Origin: Psychroserpens algicola
GTDB lineage: Bacteria > Bacteroidota > Bacteroidia > Flavobacteriales > Flavobacteriaceae
DNA length: 64,000 bases
Reading direction: 5' to 3'
NCBI RefSeq assembly: GCF_014526325.1
Contig: NZ_JACNMJ010000008.1
Span: forward strand, 62,001-126,000
Shown: positions 1 through 9,875 of the stretch, piece by piece
How positions within the stretch are numbered: position 1 is the stretch's first letter
Layout of the letters: every line of letters starts with the position of its first letter
Made by a program: the position numbers and the translations under genes
Notes under the pieces: generated by a model
The model's input: the letters and a program-made list of their open reading frames with translations, nothing else
Told to the model about the DNA's origin: nothing
The model's database searches: none

Positions 1-2413
1 CGCCTGTTGGGTTCCAGGAACAGACCATGCATCTATTGCTACAGAGGCGAAAGTTGTAGCAAAATTGAAAGCGCAAGGTATTGATAAAAACGATTTAACT
101 CGTGAAGAGTTTTTGAAGCATGCCTGGGAATGGACAGAAGAATACGGAGGCGTCATTTTAGAACAGTTGAAAAAATTAGGATGTTCCTGTGATTGGGATC
201 GTACTAAATTTACAATGGATGATGATATGAGTGAAGCCGTAATTAAGGTTTTTGTTGATTTGTACAACAAAGGTCTTATTTATAGAGGTTATCGTATGGT
301 TAACTGGGATCCTGAGGCTAAGACCACATTGTCTGATGAAGAAGTTATTCATGTTGAAAAACAAGGACTGCTGTACTACTTAGAGTATCAGGTTGAAGGT
401 AGTGATGAAAAATTAACTATTGCGACAACGCGACCAGAAACTATTTTTGGCGATACAGCAATTTGTATTAATCCAACAGATGACCGTTTTAAACATTTAA
501 AAGGTAAAAAGGCTATTGTTCCTATTTGTGGCAGAGTAATCCCTATAATTGAAGATGACTATGTCGATATCGAATTCGGTACTGGTTGTCTAAAAGTTAC
601 ACCAGCTCATGATGAAAATGATAAAGTTTTAGGTGATAAACACAATTTAGAAATTGTAGATATTTTTAATGCTGATGCTTCCCTTAATAGCTACGGAATG
701 CATTACGAAGGACAAGATCGTTTTGCTGTTAGAAAAGCCATAGCTAAAGAATTAGAAGCTGCAGGCCTATTGGTAAAAACGGAGAACCATATCAATAAAG
801 TAGGAACGTCAGAACGTACTAAAGCTGTCATAGAACCACGTTTAAGTGATCAGTGGTTTTTGAAAATGGAAGAATTAGCTCAACCTGCTATTGATGCCGT
901 TTTAAATACTGGAGATGTAAAGCTCTTTCCTAAGAAATTTGAAAATACCTACAGACATTGGATGGAGAATATTCGTGACTGGAATATCTCACGTCAATTG
1001 TTATGGGGACAACAAATTCCAGCATATTTTTATGGTGATGGAAAAGAAGATTTTGTTGTTGCAGAAACCATTAATGAAGCACTTGATTTAGCAAAAGAAA
1101 AAACAGGTAATTCAGGTTTAACTGCTGAAGATTTAACTAAAGATACTGATGCTTTAGACACTTGGTTTAGCTCGTGGTTATGGCCAATGAGTGTTTTTGA
1201 CGGTATTCGTAATCCTGAAAATGAAGATATTAAATATTACTACCCAACAAATGATTTGGTAACAGGACCAGATATTTTATTTTTCTGGGTAGCGAGAATG
1301 ATTATTGCAGGTTACGAGTATAAAGACCAGAGACCTTTTGAAAATGTTTATCTCACAGGTTTAGTAAGAGATAAGCAACGACGAAAAATGTCTAAATCTT
1401 TGGGTAACTCTCCTGACGCTCTAAAATTGATAGAAGATTATGGCGCAGATGGGGTTCGCGTTGGACTCTTATTAAGTTCGGCTGCTGGAAATGATTTGAT
1501 GTTTGATGAAGCACTGTGTCAACAAGGAAGAGGTTTAGCAAATAAAATATGGAGCGCTTTTTATTTAACGACCCTTTGGGAGGTTGAAGATATAGAACAA
1601 CCTAATTCTAGCAAAATAGCTTTAGACTGGTATGAGTCTAAATTTCAAGCAGCATTAGTAGAGATAGAAGATCATTTTAGTAAGTATCGTTTAAGTGATG
1701 CTTTGATGGTGATTTATAAATTAATTTATGATGATTTTTGTGGTTGGATGTTAGAAATGGTCAAGCCAGCATATCAACAACCAATAGATTCTAAAACCTA
1801 TAAAAAGGTGATGTCTATTTTTGAAGAAAATTTAAAAATTGTACACCCGTTTATGCCGTTTATTACCGAAGATATCTGGCAAAGAATAAGCGACCGTTCA
1901 CCCGAAGAGGCATTAATTATTGCTAAATGGCCAGAAGCTAAACCGGTTAAAACAGAATTGATCGCAGAATTTGATTTTGCCTCTGAAGTAATTTCAGGTG
2001 TTAGAAATATCAGAAAACAAAAGAATATTGCTTTCAAAGATGCTATTGGTTTTTCAGTAGTAAACAATGAACATGTAGCGTCAACTTTTGATGAGGTAAT
2101 TTCTAAACTAGGTAATTTAGAGAGTTTTAATTATGTCAATGAACCTGTAGAAGGAGCTTTGACTTTTAGGGTTAAATCTAACGAGTATTTTATTCCTATG
2201 GAAGGAAGTATTGATGTAGATGCTGAAATAAAGAAGCTTACCGACGAGTTGACTTATACAGAAGGTTTTCTGAAATCGGTTCAAAAGAAATTGTCTAACG
2301 AACGTTTTGTAGCTGGAGCTCCAGAGCAAGTTGTAGCTTCTGAAAAGAAAAAAGAAGCAGACGCCTTAGCTAAAATTGAGACGTTAAAGTCTAGTTTAGC
2401 CAGTTTGAAATAA
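1..2413 (+). CDS. valS: Valyl-tRNA synthetase, 5'-truncated by window edge
   Basis: Class I aminoacyl-tRNA synthetase that charges tRNA-Val. The reading frame is open from base 2, so the gene enters from the left edge; the first visible residues include [11 protein letters not shown], a conserved ValRS block just after the HIGH region, and the HIGH motif itself lies outside the window. The editing domain follows, with [12 protein letters not shown]. The KMSKS signature is encoded at about 1385-1399 ([11 protein letters not shown]). The anticodon-binding domain comes next, and the protein ends in the Lys/Glu-rich coiled coil typical of ValRS (encoded from about 2220 to the stop). About 800 of the usual 870-880 residues are visible. 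An intrinsic terminator follows the stop at once. Identity is secure; only the start is missing. Confidence 0.97.
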   Translation, partial: ACWVPGTDHASIATEAKVVAKLKAQGIDKNDLTREEFLKHAWEWTEEYGGVILEQLKKLGCSCDWDRTKFTMDDDMSEAVIKVFVDLYNKGLIYRGYRMVNWDPEAKTTLSDEEVIHVEKQGLLYYLEYQVEGSDEKLTIATTRPETIFGDTAICINPTDDRFKHLKGKKAIVPICGRVIPIIEDDYVDIEFGTGCLKVTPAHDENDKVLGDKHNLEIVDIFNADASLNSYGMHYEGQDRFAVRKAIAKELEAAGLLVKTENHINKVGTSERTKAVIEPRLSDQWFLKMEELAQPAIDAVLNTGDVKLFPKKFENTYRHWMENIRDWNISRQLLWGQQIPAYFYGDGKEDFVVAETINEALDLAKEKTGNSGLTAEDLTKDTDALDTWFSSWLWPMSVFDGIRNPENEDIKYYYPTNDLVTGPDILFFWVARMIIAGYEYKDQRPFENVYLTGLVRDKQRRKMSKSLGNSPDALKLIEDYGADGVRVGLLLSSAAGNDLMFDEALCQQGRGLANKIWSAFYLTTLWEVEDIEQPNSSKIALDWYESKFQAALVEIEDHFSKYRLSDALMVIYKLIYDDFCGWMLEMVKPAYQQPIDSKTYKKVMSIFEENLKIVHPFMPFITEDIWQRISDRSPEEALIIAKWPEAKPVKTELIAEFDFASEVISGVRNIRKQKNIAFKDAIGFSVVNNEHVASTFDEVISKLGNLESFNYVNEPVEGALTFRVKSNEYFIPMEGSIDVDAEIKKLTDELTYTEGFLKSVQKKLSNERFVAGAPEQVVASEKKKEADALAKIETLKSSLASLK

Positions 2414-2438
2414 ACAAATAGCAACATTTATTTTTAAG

Positions 2439-2467
2439 AAAGACCATATTTAAGTGGTCTTTTTTTA
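2439..2467. terminator. Intrinsic terminator between convergent valS and rodA
   Basis: AAAGACCA (2439-2446) pairs with TGGTCTTT (2455-2462) over an 8-nt loop, and the right arm runs into a T tract. The T tract is good on the plus strand (valS). On the minus strand it is interrupted, so termination of the rod operon here is plausible but weaker. Confidence 0.8.
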
Positions 2468-3751
2468 TTACCATTCATTGATTTTATTACTATCTAACTT
2501 TATAAAAATAAATAGCAGTATTGTAAAGCCCCAAAGTCCGGAGCCACCATAGCTAAAAAAAGGCAACGGTATACCTACTGTCGGAATGAGTCCCATCACC
2601 ATACCTGTGTTTATAGTAAAGTGGATAAATAAAATAGAGGCAACACCATAGCCATACACCCGACTGAACTGTGATTTTTGCGATTCGGCCAAAAAGAGAA
2701 CCCTAATAATTAATCCCATAAACAGAAGTACAACCAAGCTGCTTCCTAAAAATCCCCATTCTTCACCAACAGTACTAAAAATATAATCTGTCTCTTGTTC
2801 TGGTACAAATTTTCCTGTTGTTCTCGTCCCTTGCATAAAACCTTTGCCTGTCCATCCACCTGAGCTAATAGCTTGTTCAGACTGGATGAGGTTATAGGCT
2901 TCTTCTTTCTTCATTTTCTCAAGCTTTATAGGGTCTTTTTCTAAGCGTAGCCATAAACTAATTCTATTTTGCTGATGTGGTTTTAGCACATGATCATAAA
3001 ACATACGAACACCTGCCGAAAATGATATGCAAACCAATAATATTAAAATAGACTGAAGGATTGAAGCGCGTTTTTTTCTTCGGAAAAAATAAATACCAGA
3101 CACTACGATAGCTGCAGCAATAGCTGTAATGAGAATTCCAAATTTAAGAGCTAATACCGCTAAAACAATTGCCGAAATTGCAATAATTAAATAGACTTGC
3201 TGAAGTCCCTCGCGATAAAACACAAAGAAAAACGATGCATATACAATGGTACTTCCGGCATCATTTTGAAGTAGTATCAAAATGGCAGGTAATACAATAA
3301 TACCAACTGCTTTTAACTGGTCTTTGACGGTATCCATATCTGTTTGCAAATCACTCATGTATTTGGCAAGTGCCAAGGCAGTAGCAAATTTTGCAAACTC
3401 ACTGGGTTGTATGGTCATGCTTCCAATTCCGTACCAGGAACGTGCTCCATTAACATCTTTCCCAAAAATAAATAGACCTACAAGCGCAAGCATGGAGACG
3501 ATGTAAATTATACTGGCAAAGCGTTCATAAAACTTAGCCTCAACAGATAAAATTAAAATGATTAGGACAAAGGTTAGTCCGATAAATATAGCATGCTTTC
3601 CATACAGTTGACTCATGTCAAAGTAGCTCACGATGTCACCTTCATGAGAGGCAGACATGATATTAAGCCATCCAAAGCCCACAAGTAGTAAGAATAAAAC
3701 AATAGTTATCCAATCAAAACGAAACCCTCTGTGCTGCTCTCTACTATGCAT
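2468..3751 (-). CDS. rodA: Rod-shape SEDS peptidoglycan glycosyltransferase RodA
   Basis: SEDS-family membrane protein that polymerises glycan strands for lateral wall growth together with PBP2. The 427-residue protein has about ten hydrophobic segments. Family landmarks include the loop DVNGARSWYGIG followed by QPSEFAKFATALALAKY, and the C-terminal block GLIPTVGIPLPFFSYGGSG, which is diagnostic of FtsW/RodA/SpoVE. RodA rather than FtsW is chosen because it is the last gene of mreB-mreC-mreD-mrdA-rodA, starting 2 nt after the mrdA stop, which implies translational coupling with its partner transpeptidase. Confidence 0.95.
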   Translation of the reverse strand: MHSREQHRGFRFDWITIVLFLLLVGFGWLNIMSASHEGDIVSYFDMSQLYGKHAIFIGLTFVLIILILSVEAKFYERFASIIYIVSMLALVGLFIFGKDVNGARSWYGIGSMTIQPSEFAKFATALALAKYMSDLQTDMDTVKDQLKAVGIIVLPAILILLQNDAGSTIVYASFFFVFYREGLQQVYLIIAISAIVLAVLALKFGILITAIAAAIVVSGIYFFRRKKRASILQSILILLVCISFSAGVRMFYDHVLKPHQQNRISLWLRLEKDPIKLEKMKKEEAYNLIQSEQAISSGGWTGKGFMQGTRTTGKFVPEQETDYIFSTVGEEWGFLGSSLVVLLFMGLIIRVLFLAESQKSQFSRVYGYGVASILFIHFTINTGMVMGLIPTVGIPLPFFSYGGSGLWGFTILLFIFIKLDSNKINEW

Positions 3752-3753
3752 TA

Positions 3754-5715
3754 TTATAATTTGGGTGTGTTAGCATTGCTATTAATAGAATTGTTAGATT
3801 CATTATCATTTGGAGGCTTTACTTTATCTATAACCTGTAAGGTAGTTTCACCATTAATTTTAAAGGGTTCACCTGAATACGGTTTAGCATATTCGTTTTC
3901 TAGACTATGTGTTAAAATCCAGTGTTCCATATCGGTTCTAGTAATCTCACCTTTAATGTATTTTTCTATCATCAAGCTCGCCATACGGCCAGCAAAACGG
4001 CTTCCCCAATACCCGTTTTCTACAAAAACAGCAATGGCAATTTTCGGGTTGTCTTTAGGTGCAAATGCTACAAAAATAGAATGATCTGTTAATTGCGTTT
4101 TTACACTATCAATTTTAACGAAATTTTCAGCAGTTCCGGTTTTTCCGCAGATATCAATACCTGGTATTCGAAGTGTTGCTGCTGTTCCTTTATTATACAC
4201 ATCAAACATGCCCTGTATTACAGGTTCAAAATGACGTTTGTCTATTGTTGTTTCGCGTCTGGTGGTGTATTTACTCGGAATGGTATCACCTTCAATTTCT
4301 TTGATAATATGAGGTGTGTAATAATAACCTCTATTTCCTATTGCAGCTGCCATATTAGCTAATTGAATAGGAGTTGCTTCAACTTCACCTTGACCTATGG
4401 CATTAGATACGATATAAGTTGAACCCCATCGGTTATCACCATAAGCTCTATCATAATAATCACCATCAGGAATTCTACCTTTTTGCCCTACAGGTAAATC
4501 GTAACCCAGATAATTACCTAATCCAAAACTTTTAGCATGATTTGCCCAGGTATTCATGCCGTTTCCAGCATCAGGATATTTATCAATTATTTTCCGGTAT
4601 GCTGTCACAAAGTAGGCATTACAGGATTGAGCAATACCAGCATTCATGTCGACAGGGCTTTTGTGATGATGGCATCCGGTAAGTCTTCGGCTTCCATAGT
4701 AATAACCCATTCTACAAGTGACTTTTTCTTCAGGTGTAATTACACCTTCTTGCAAGCCTATAAGCGCATTGATGACTTTAAATGGAGAACCTGGAGGATA
4801 TTGTGCCTGTAGGCCTCTGTCAAATAATGGTTTTGCTATACTGTCTCTGTATAGTTTGGTAAAGTTTTTAGAACGCTCTCTTCCTACTAATAAATTTGGG
4901 TTGTAACTAGGAGCAGAGACTAATGCCAGAATTTCTCCGTTTGTTGGGTCAATTGCAACGATTCCGCCTCTTTTATTGGTCATTAATAACTCACCATATT
5001 GTTGTAATTCAGAATCAATTGTAATTTTGATATCTTTTCCTGGTTGAGGCAAAGTATCAAATCGCCCATTTTTATAGGGACCGATATTTTTATTAAATCT
5101 ATCTTTTTGGATAAACTTAATGCCTTTTACACCACGTAATACATCTTCATAGGATAGTTCAATACCTTGTTTTCCTATGAGATCACCCATTTTGTAATAA
5201 GGTTGTCTTTTTATAATACGTTGATTAACTTCTCCTAAATCTCCCAGAACATTAGCGCCTATTGAAGTTTGATAATCTCGTAATGATCGTTTTTGAATAT
5301 AAAATCCGTCAAACTTTCTCATTTTTTCTTGAAGTACAGCATAATCTTTCTTAGATAGCTGTGGAACAAATACAGAAGGAATTCTAGGAGAATAATTTTT
5401 AGCTCTTTCAAATTTCTTATAGTAATCTTCACTAGAGATTTTTAGAAGTTTACAAAACTCATTCAACTGTTCATCATCAAGAGGTTCTACTTCCCTCGGA
5501 ATTACCATGACATCGTAAGACGGCTGGTTAGCGACCAGTAATTTACCGTTGCGGTCATACACATAACCGCGTTTTGGATAGTCATAAACAGGTCTTATAG
5601 CGCTATCTTCAAAAAGGCTATATGCCTCTTTATTGTAGACTTGTAGATAAAACAGTCGTGCAATAAATAAGAATCCTACTGTAATGACCGTAAATAAAAG
5701 TAGAAGTTTTCTCAT
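3754..5715 (-). CDS. mrdA: Penicillin-binding protein 2 (elongasome transpeptidase)
   Basis: Class B PBP that cross-links peptidoglycan during elongation. One N-terminal membrane anchor (residues 4-25) precedes the PBP dimerisation domain, which has the typical RGYVYDRNGKLL start. The transpeptidase domain carries all three catalytic motifs: SPFK with nucleophile Ser310, SCN at 364-366, and KTG at 525-527. At 653 residues it is somewhat longer than E. coli PBP2, with a polar, Asn/Ser-rich tail after residue 600. Its ATG overlaps the mreD stop by 4 nt (ATGA) and it is followed 2 nt later by rodA, so it is the fourth gene of the rod operon. Confidence 0.95.
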   Translation of the reverse strand: MRKLLLLFTVITVGFLFIARLFYLQVYNKEAYSLFEDSAIRPVYDYPKRGYVYDRNGKLLVANQPSYDVMVIPREVEPLDDEQLNEFCKLLKISSEDYYKKFERAKNYSPRIPSVFVPQLSKKDYAVLQEKMRKFDGFYIQKRSLRDYQTSIGANVLGDLGEVNQRIIKRQPYYKMGDLIGKQGIELSYEDVLRGVKGIKFIQKDRFNKNIGPYKNGRFDTLPQPGKDIKITIDSELQQYGELLMTNKRGGIVAIDPTNGEILALVSAPSYNPNLLVGRERSKNFTKLYRDSIAKPLFDRGLQAQYPPGSPFKVINALIGLQEGVITPEEKVTCRMGYYYGSRRLTGCHHHKSPVDMNAGIAQSCNAYFVTAYRKIIDKYPDAGNGMNTWANHAKSFGLGNYLGYDLPVGQKGRIPDGDYYDRAYGDNRWGSTYIVSNAIGQGEVEATPIQLANMAAAIGNRGYYYTPHIIKEIEGDTIPSKYTTRRETTIDKRHFEPVIQGMFDVYNKGTAATLRIPGIDICGKTGTAENFVKIDSVKTQLTDHSIFVAFAPKDNPKIAIAVFVENGYWGSRFAGRMASLMIEKYIKGEITRTDMEHWILTHSLENEYAKPYSGEPFKINGETTLQVIDKVKPPNDNESNNSINSNANTPKL

Positions 5716-6218
5716 TGTTGTTTGTTACTAAAAAGTATCGATATTAATACACAGAGTATAATAGTAAAAATACTTGAAAATAACGTTTTCTGAAGGATTA
5801 AAATTATGTTCGAAATGTTAAAAATTTCCATCGTAAACATAATAAAATGATGAATGAAAATAAGTATTGAAAAATAGATAACCCTGTTGCCAAATTCAGT
5901 ATTACTAAACTTTATACTTTGATGTTCATACATCATTCCGAAGGCAAATTTTAATACTGTTGGTCTTACAAATGCTATGGTAACGCATGCGGCTGCATGA
6001 ACACCTCCAGAATCTGAAAATATATCTACAAATAGCCCTAGCATAAAACTTAAAAAAATAAAAAGTGTTCTGTTGTTATTTACAGGGAACAATAGTATAA
6101 ATAAAACGTATGGATACGGATTTACAGAGCCTGCAAAATTGATGTGATTACAGATCAGTACTTGTACTAAGATTAGTAGAAAAAACCTAAAGATGCTATG
6201 AAGTGTGAGGCTATTCAT
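5712..6218 (-). CDS. mreD: Rod shape-determining protein MreD
   Basis: Small integral membrane protein of the elongasome, 168 residues from the chosen start, with five or six hydrophobic segments and little sequence conservation. The call rests on size, hydrophobicity and position between mreC and mrdA. A longer frame runs up to 6254, but the ATG at 6216-6218 is preferred: it begins directly before the first membrane segment (NSLTLHSIFRFFLLILVQV) and gives a typical 8-nt overlap with the end of mreC, instead of a 44-nt overlap. Confidence 0.88.
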   Translation of the reverse strand: MNSLTLHSIFRFFLLILVQVLICNHINFAGSVNPYPYVLFILLFPVNNNRTLFIFLSFMLGLFVDIFSDSGGVHAAACVTIAFVRPTVLKFAFGMMYEHQSIKFSNTEFGNRVIYFSILIFIHHFIMFTMEIFNISNIILILQKTLFSSIFTIILCVLISILFSNKQQ

Positions 6219-7038
6219 CGATTGGGTTTTCGAGACGTTTAATTTCTTCTGCATCTAAATTTTCAATCACATATACATGTGAAAGGTTAGTCATATCGTT
6301 AAATAAATTAATTTCAACGGTATAGGTGTCACCACTTACATCTAATACAAATTCATCAATTACACCAATTGGAATGCCTTGTGGGAAAATAGAAGATTGT
6401 CCACCTGTTACAATAGTGTCACCTTCTTTAACAGGTGCGAATTTTGAAATATCGTTTAGCTGTACTTTTTGCGACGATTTACCGTTCCAAATTAAAGATC
6501 CAATATGATTAGAAGATTTTAATTGTGCGTTTATTCGGCTTTTAGTATTCAATATAGAAAGAATGCGCGCATAACCATTAGACGTATTATCTATGATACC
6601 TACAATGCCCTTTGAAGTGATTACTCCCATATCTTCTTTGATGCCAACTTTTTCTCCTTTGTTTATTGTAAGGTAATTTTTAGATGAAGCGTAATTATTG
6701 TTAATAATTTTTGCAGATTGAATTTTATATCGACCATTATACGACACACTATCTACAGAAGCATAACTTGATGAGGTAGAATCACTGCTATTTAACAATT
6801 GTGAGCGAAGTCTGTTATTCTCTTCAACTAGAATTTCATTTTGCGTTTTTAAACCGAAATAGTCTGAGATGCCGCTGGCACCTTCATAAACGCCTCCAGT
6901 GATAAAATTAGCGGAATTTATGAATTTACTTTTGTGGTAAGAATGCGATTGAATAGTTAATGCTAATGAAATAACAAACAACAGCAGAAACAAAAGGGAG
7001 GTCTTGTTTCTAAGGACAAAGTTGATAATTTGTTGCAT
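6211..7038 (-). CDS. mreC: Rod shape-determining protein MreC
   Basis: Bitopic periplasmic scaffold that links MreB and MreD to PBP2/RodA. The 275-residue protein has a short cytoplasmic N-terminus, one membrane segment (about residues 13-30), a coiled coil around residues 65-90 (NEILVEENNRLRSQLL), and the two beta domains of the family, with the conserved GVVG-like GIVGIIDN and TGGQSSIFPQGIPIGVI blocks. It lies 21 nt downstream of mreB and overlaps mreD by 8 nt. Confidence 0.94.
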   Translation of the reverse strand: MQQIINFVLRNKTSLLFLLLFVISLALTIQSHSYHKSKFINSANFITGGVYEGASGISDYFGLKTQNEILVEENNRLRSQLLNSSDSTSSSYASVDSVSYNGRYKIQSAKIINNNYASSKNYLTINKGEKVGIKEDMGVITSKGIVGIIDNTSNGYARILSILNTKSRINAQLKSSNHIGSLIWNGKSSQKVQLNDISKFAPVKEGDTIVTGGQSSIFPQGIPIGVIDEFVLDVSGDTYTVEINLFNDMTNLSHVYVIENLDAEEIKRLENPIDE

Positions 7039-7059
7039 GTTAAGCTATTCTGAATTCGG

Positions 7060-8088
7060 TTATTTAATCAATACACTTTTAAATTTTGGTAAGTTTTTAA
7101 GTGTAATTCCTGTACCTCTTACAACAGCTCTTAAAGGATCTTCAGCAATATAAACCGGTAAATCTGTTTTTTGAGACAGACGCTTATCCAGACCTCTTAA
7201 CATTGATCCTCCACCTGCTAAATAGATACCAGTATTGTAAATATCTGCAGCTAATTCAGGTGGTGTTTGAGATAAGGTTTCCATGACTGAATCTTCAATT
7301 CTTAAAATAGATTTATCAAGAGCTTTAGCTATTTCACGATATGAAATCTGAACTTGCTTAGGCTTTCCAGTCAATAAATCACGGCCTTGAACACTCATTT
7401 CTTCCGGTGGAAGGTCTAAGTCTTCAGTAGCAGCACCAATTTGAATTTTTATCTTTTCAGCAGTGCGGTCACCTACATATAAATTATGTTGCGTACGCAT
7501 GTAATAAATGATGTCATTTGTAAATACATCACCAGCAACTTTTACAGACTTATCACATACAATACCACCAAGTGCTATAACGGCTATTTCTGTTGTACCA
7601 CCACCAATATCAACAATCATATTTCCTTTAGGTTGCATAATATCGATACCAATACCAATTGCAGCAGCCATTGGCTCATGTATAAGGTAGACTTCTTTTC
7701 CGTTAACACGTTCACAAGATTCTTTTACCGCTCGCATTTCTACTTCAGTAATTCCTGAAGGAATACAAACCACCATTCGTAAGGCAGGAGTAAATAGCTT
7801 CTTTTTAAGTGCAGGTATGTTTTTAATAAACATGCTGATCATTTGCTCAGAGGCATCAAAATCGGCAATTACACCATCTTTTAATGGCCTAATTGTTTTA
7901 ATGTTTTCATGCGTTTTACCTTGCATCATGTTGGCTTCTTTACCAACGGCAATAATTTTACCAGAAATTCTATCTCTTGCAACTATCGATGGACTATCAA
8001 CAACAACTTTGTCGTTGTGAATAATTAGTGTGTTTGCTGTTCCTAAATCTATGGCTATTTCTTCGGTTAAGAAATCAAAAAATCCCAT
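7060..8088 (-). CDS. mreB: Rod shape-determining actin homologue MreB
   Basis: Bacterial actin that positions the wall-elongation machinery. The 342-residue length is normal. The phosphate-1 loop IAIDLGTANTLI is near the N-terminus, the phosphate-2 loop is VDIGGGTTEIAV, and the adenosine motif is GIYLAGGGSML. The amphipathic N-terminal segment MGFFDFL is consistent with membrane binding. It heads the mreBCD-mrdA-rodA cluster; purH lies 66 nt upstream on the same strand and might be cotranscribed. Confidence 0.97.
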   Translation of the reverse strand: MGFFDFLTEEIAIDLGTANTLIIHNDKVVVDSPSIVARDRISGKIIAVGKEANMMQGKTHENIKTIRPLKDGVIADFDASEQMISMFIKNIPALKKKLFTPALRMVVCIPSGITEVEMRAVKESCERVNGKEVYLIHEPMAAAIGIGIDIMQPKGNMIVDIGGGTTEIAVIALGGIVCDKSVKVAGDVFTNDIIYYMRTQHNLYVGDRTAEKIKIQIGAATEDLDLPPEEMSVQGRDLLTGKPKQVQISYREIAKALDKSILRIEDSVMETLSQTPPELAADIYNTGIYLAGGGSMLRGLDKRLSQKTDLPVYIAEDPLRAVVRGTGITLKNLPKFKSVLIK

Positions 8089-8154
8089 TCGTTATTCTAA
8101 TATTATGAGGGTGTTATTATCTAAAATGTTTGACGTGTTGTAAATGTAGTAAAA

Positions 8155-9687
8155 TTAATGTTTAAAATGACGTGTTCCGGTCATTACCATTGCTAAATTA
8201 TTTTCATTACAATAATCAATCGTCAATTGATCTTTAATTGAACCTCCAGGTTGTATCACTGCTGTGATTCCTGCTTTGTCTGCAATTTCTACGCAATCTG
8301 GAAACGGAAAAAATGCATCACTAGCCATGACAGCACCTTTTAGGTCAAAATTAAAAGATTGTGCTTTATGTATTGCTTGATTAAGTGCATCTACACGACT
8401 TGTTTGTCCGGTTCCACTAGCACACAACTGTTTGTTTTTTACTAAAACAATGGTATTCGATTTTGTATGCTTGCAAATTTTTGAGGCAAATATTAAATCT
8501 TCTAACTCGTTTTGAGTAGGTTTATTGTTAGTAGCATGAGTTAAATCAGCTACACTATCGGTTTTATTATCTCTATCTTGAACTAAAATGCCATTCAGAC
8601 AGGTTCTAACAGTCGTTTCACGGAAGTCGATATCATGTAAAATCAATAAGATTCTATTTTTCTTTCCTTTGAGAATGTCTAGAGCTTCTTCTGAAAAAGA
8701 AGGAGCAATAACCACTTCACAAAATAGGGTGTGAATTTTTTCGGCTGTAGCCTTGTCAATTTCAGTGTTTGCAATTAAAATCCCTCCAAAGGCAGATACA
8801 GGATCGCCAGCTAGAGCATCTACATAAGCCTGATGAATACTGTCACGTTGTGCAAAACCACAGGCGTTATTGTGTTTTAGTATCGCAAATGTTGGTGCTT
8901 CACCTTTAAATTCATTGATAAGGTTTACAGCTGCATCAACATCTAAAAGGTTATTATAGCTTAATTCTTTTCCGTGAAGTTTCGTAAATATGTCATCGAA
9001 ATTTCCGAAGAAAAAACCACGTTGATGAGGGTTCTCACCATAGCGTAGCACTTTTCCATTGGTTTCACTAATTTTTAAGGATGCAATGTCATGATTGGCA
9101 TTAAAGTAATTGAAAATAGCCGAATCGTAATGTGATGATACATTAAATGCTTTAGCTGCAAAATGTTTTCTATCGGCTTCGGAAGTTGCTCCGCTTTTTG
9201 ATGTCAGTAATTCTAAAAATTCAGAATAATCATCAACCGAAGATACGCAAACGACATCTGCATAGTTTTTTGCCGCTGCACGAATTAGAGAAATACCTCC
9301 AATATCGATTTTTTCAATGATATCCTGGTTTGAAGCTCCTGAAGCAACTGTTTTTTCAAAAGGGTATAAATCTACAATAACCAAATCAATTTGTGGAATA
9401 TCAAAATCAACCAATTCTGCTACATCGCTATCATTATTTTGACGGTTTAAAATTCCGCCAAATACTTTAGGATGTAATGTTTTAACGCGTCCTCCAAGAA
9501 TAGAAGGGTAGGATGTGACATCTTCAACTGGGATGACATCAATGCCTAAATCTTTGATAAATTTTTCTGTTCCTCCTGTAGAATAAATAGTAACGTTTTG
9601 TGCGTTGAGTTGCTTGACTATAGGTTCTAGTCCGTCTTTACTAAATACTGAAATTAATGCAGATGTAATGGTTTTGTTGTTGCTCAT
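8155..9687 (-). CDS. purH: Bifunctional AICAR formyltransferase / IMP cyclohydrolase
   Basis: Catalyses the last two steps of IMP synthesis. The N-terminal IMP cyclohydrolase (MGS-like) domain carries SALISVFSKDGLEPIV and STGGTEKFI; the C-terminal AICAR transformylase domain carries LRYGENPHQRGFFFG and the end block GSIKDQLTIDYCNEN. The preferred start is the ATG at 9685-9687, giving 510 residues and the family-standard start MSNNKTITSALISVF. The open frame extends 11 codons further upstream, but those residues (PIKTQHNNTK) look like leader sequence. mreB lies 66 nt downstream. Confidence 0.95.
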   Translation of the reverse strand: MSNNKTITSALISVFSKDGLEPIVKQLNAQNVTIYSTGGTEKFIKDLGIDVIPVEDVTSYPSILGGRVKTLHPKVFGGILNRQNNDSDVAELVDFDIPQIDLVIVDLYPFEKTVASGASNQDIIEKIDIGGISLIRAAAKNYADVVCVSSVDDYSEFLELLTSKSGATSEADRKHFAAKAFNVSSHYDSAIFNYFNANHDIASLKISETNGKVLRYGENPHQRGFFFGNFDDIFTKLHGKELSYNNLLDVDAAVNLINEFKGEAPTFAILKHNNACGFAQRDSIHQAYVDALAGDPVSAFGGILIANTEIDKATAEKIHTLFCEVVIAPSFSEEALDILKGKKNRILLILHDIDFRETTVRTCLNGILVQDRDNKTDSVADLTHATNNKPTQNELEDLIFASKICKHTKSNTIVLVKNKQLCASGTGQTSRVDALNQAIHKAQSFNFDLKGAVMASDAFFPFPDCVEIADKAGITAVIQPGGSIKDQLTIDYCNENNLAMVMTGTRHFKH

Positions 9688-9744
9688 TTTAGTGTTGTTG
9701 TGTTGTGTTTTAATCGGCAATCAGATTTGCTGAAATTTAAAGCC

Positions 9745-9752
9745 CAAAAATA
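9745..9752 (-). promoter_or_regulatory. Candidate -7 box for purH
   Basis: Reading on the minus strand, TATTTTTG fits the Bacteroidota consensus TAnnTTTG and would give a leader of about 50 nt before the purH ATG at 9687. No clean TTG -33 box is visible at the expected distance, so support is moderate. Confidence 0.4.
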
Positions 9753-9875
9753 CATAATATCATGAGTTATTATAAGTCGAAAACCGAGTTTATTTAAGTT
9801 TTTTGTAACAATAAATTGTTGAAAACGTCCTATCTTTATAATTCTAGAGAAAATCTAGTCAACCAAACCCAATTT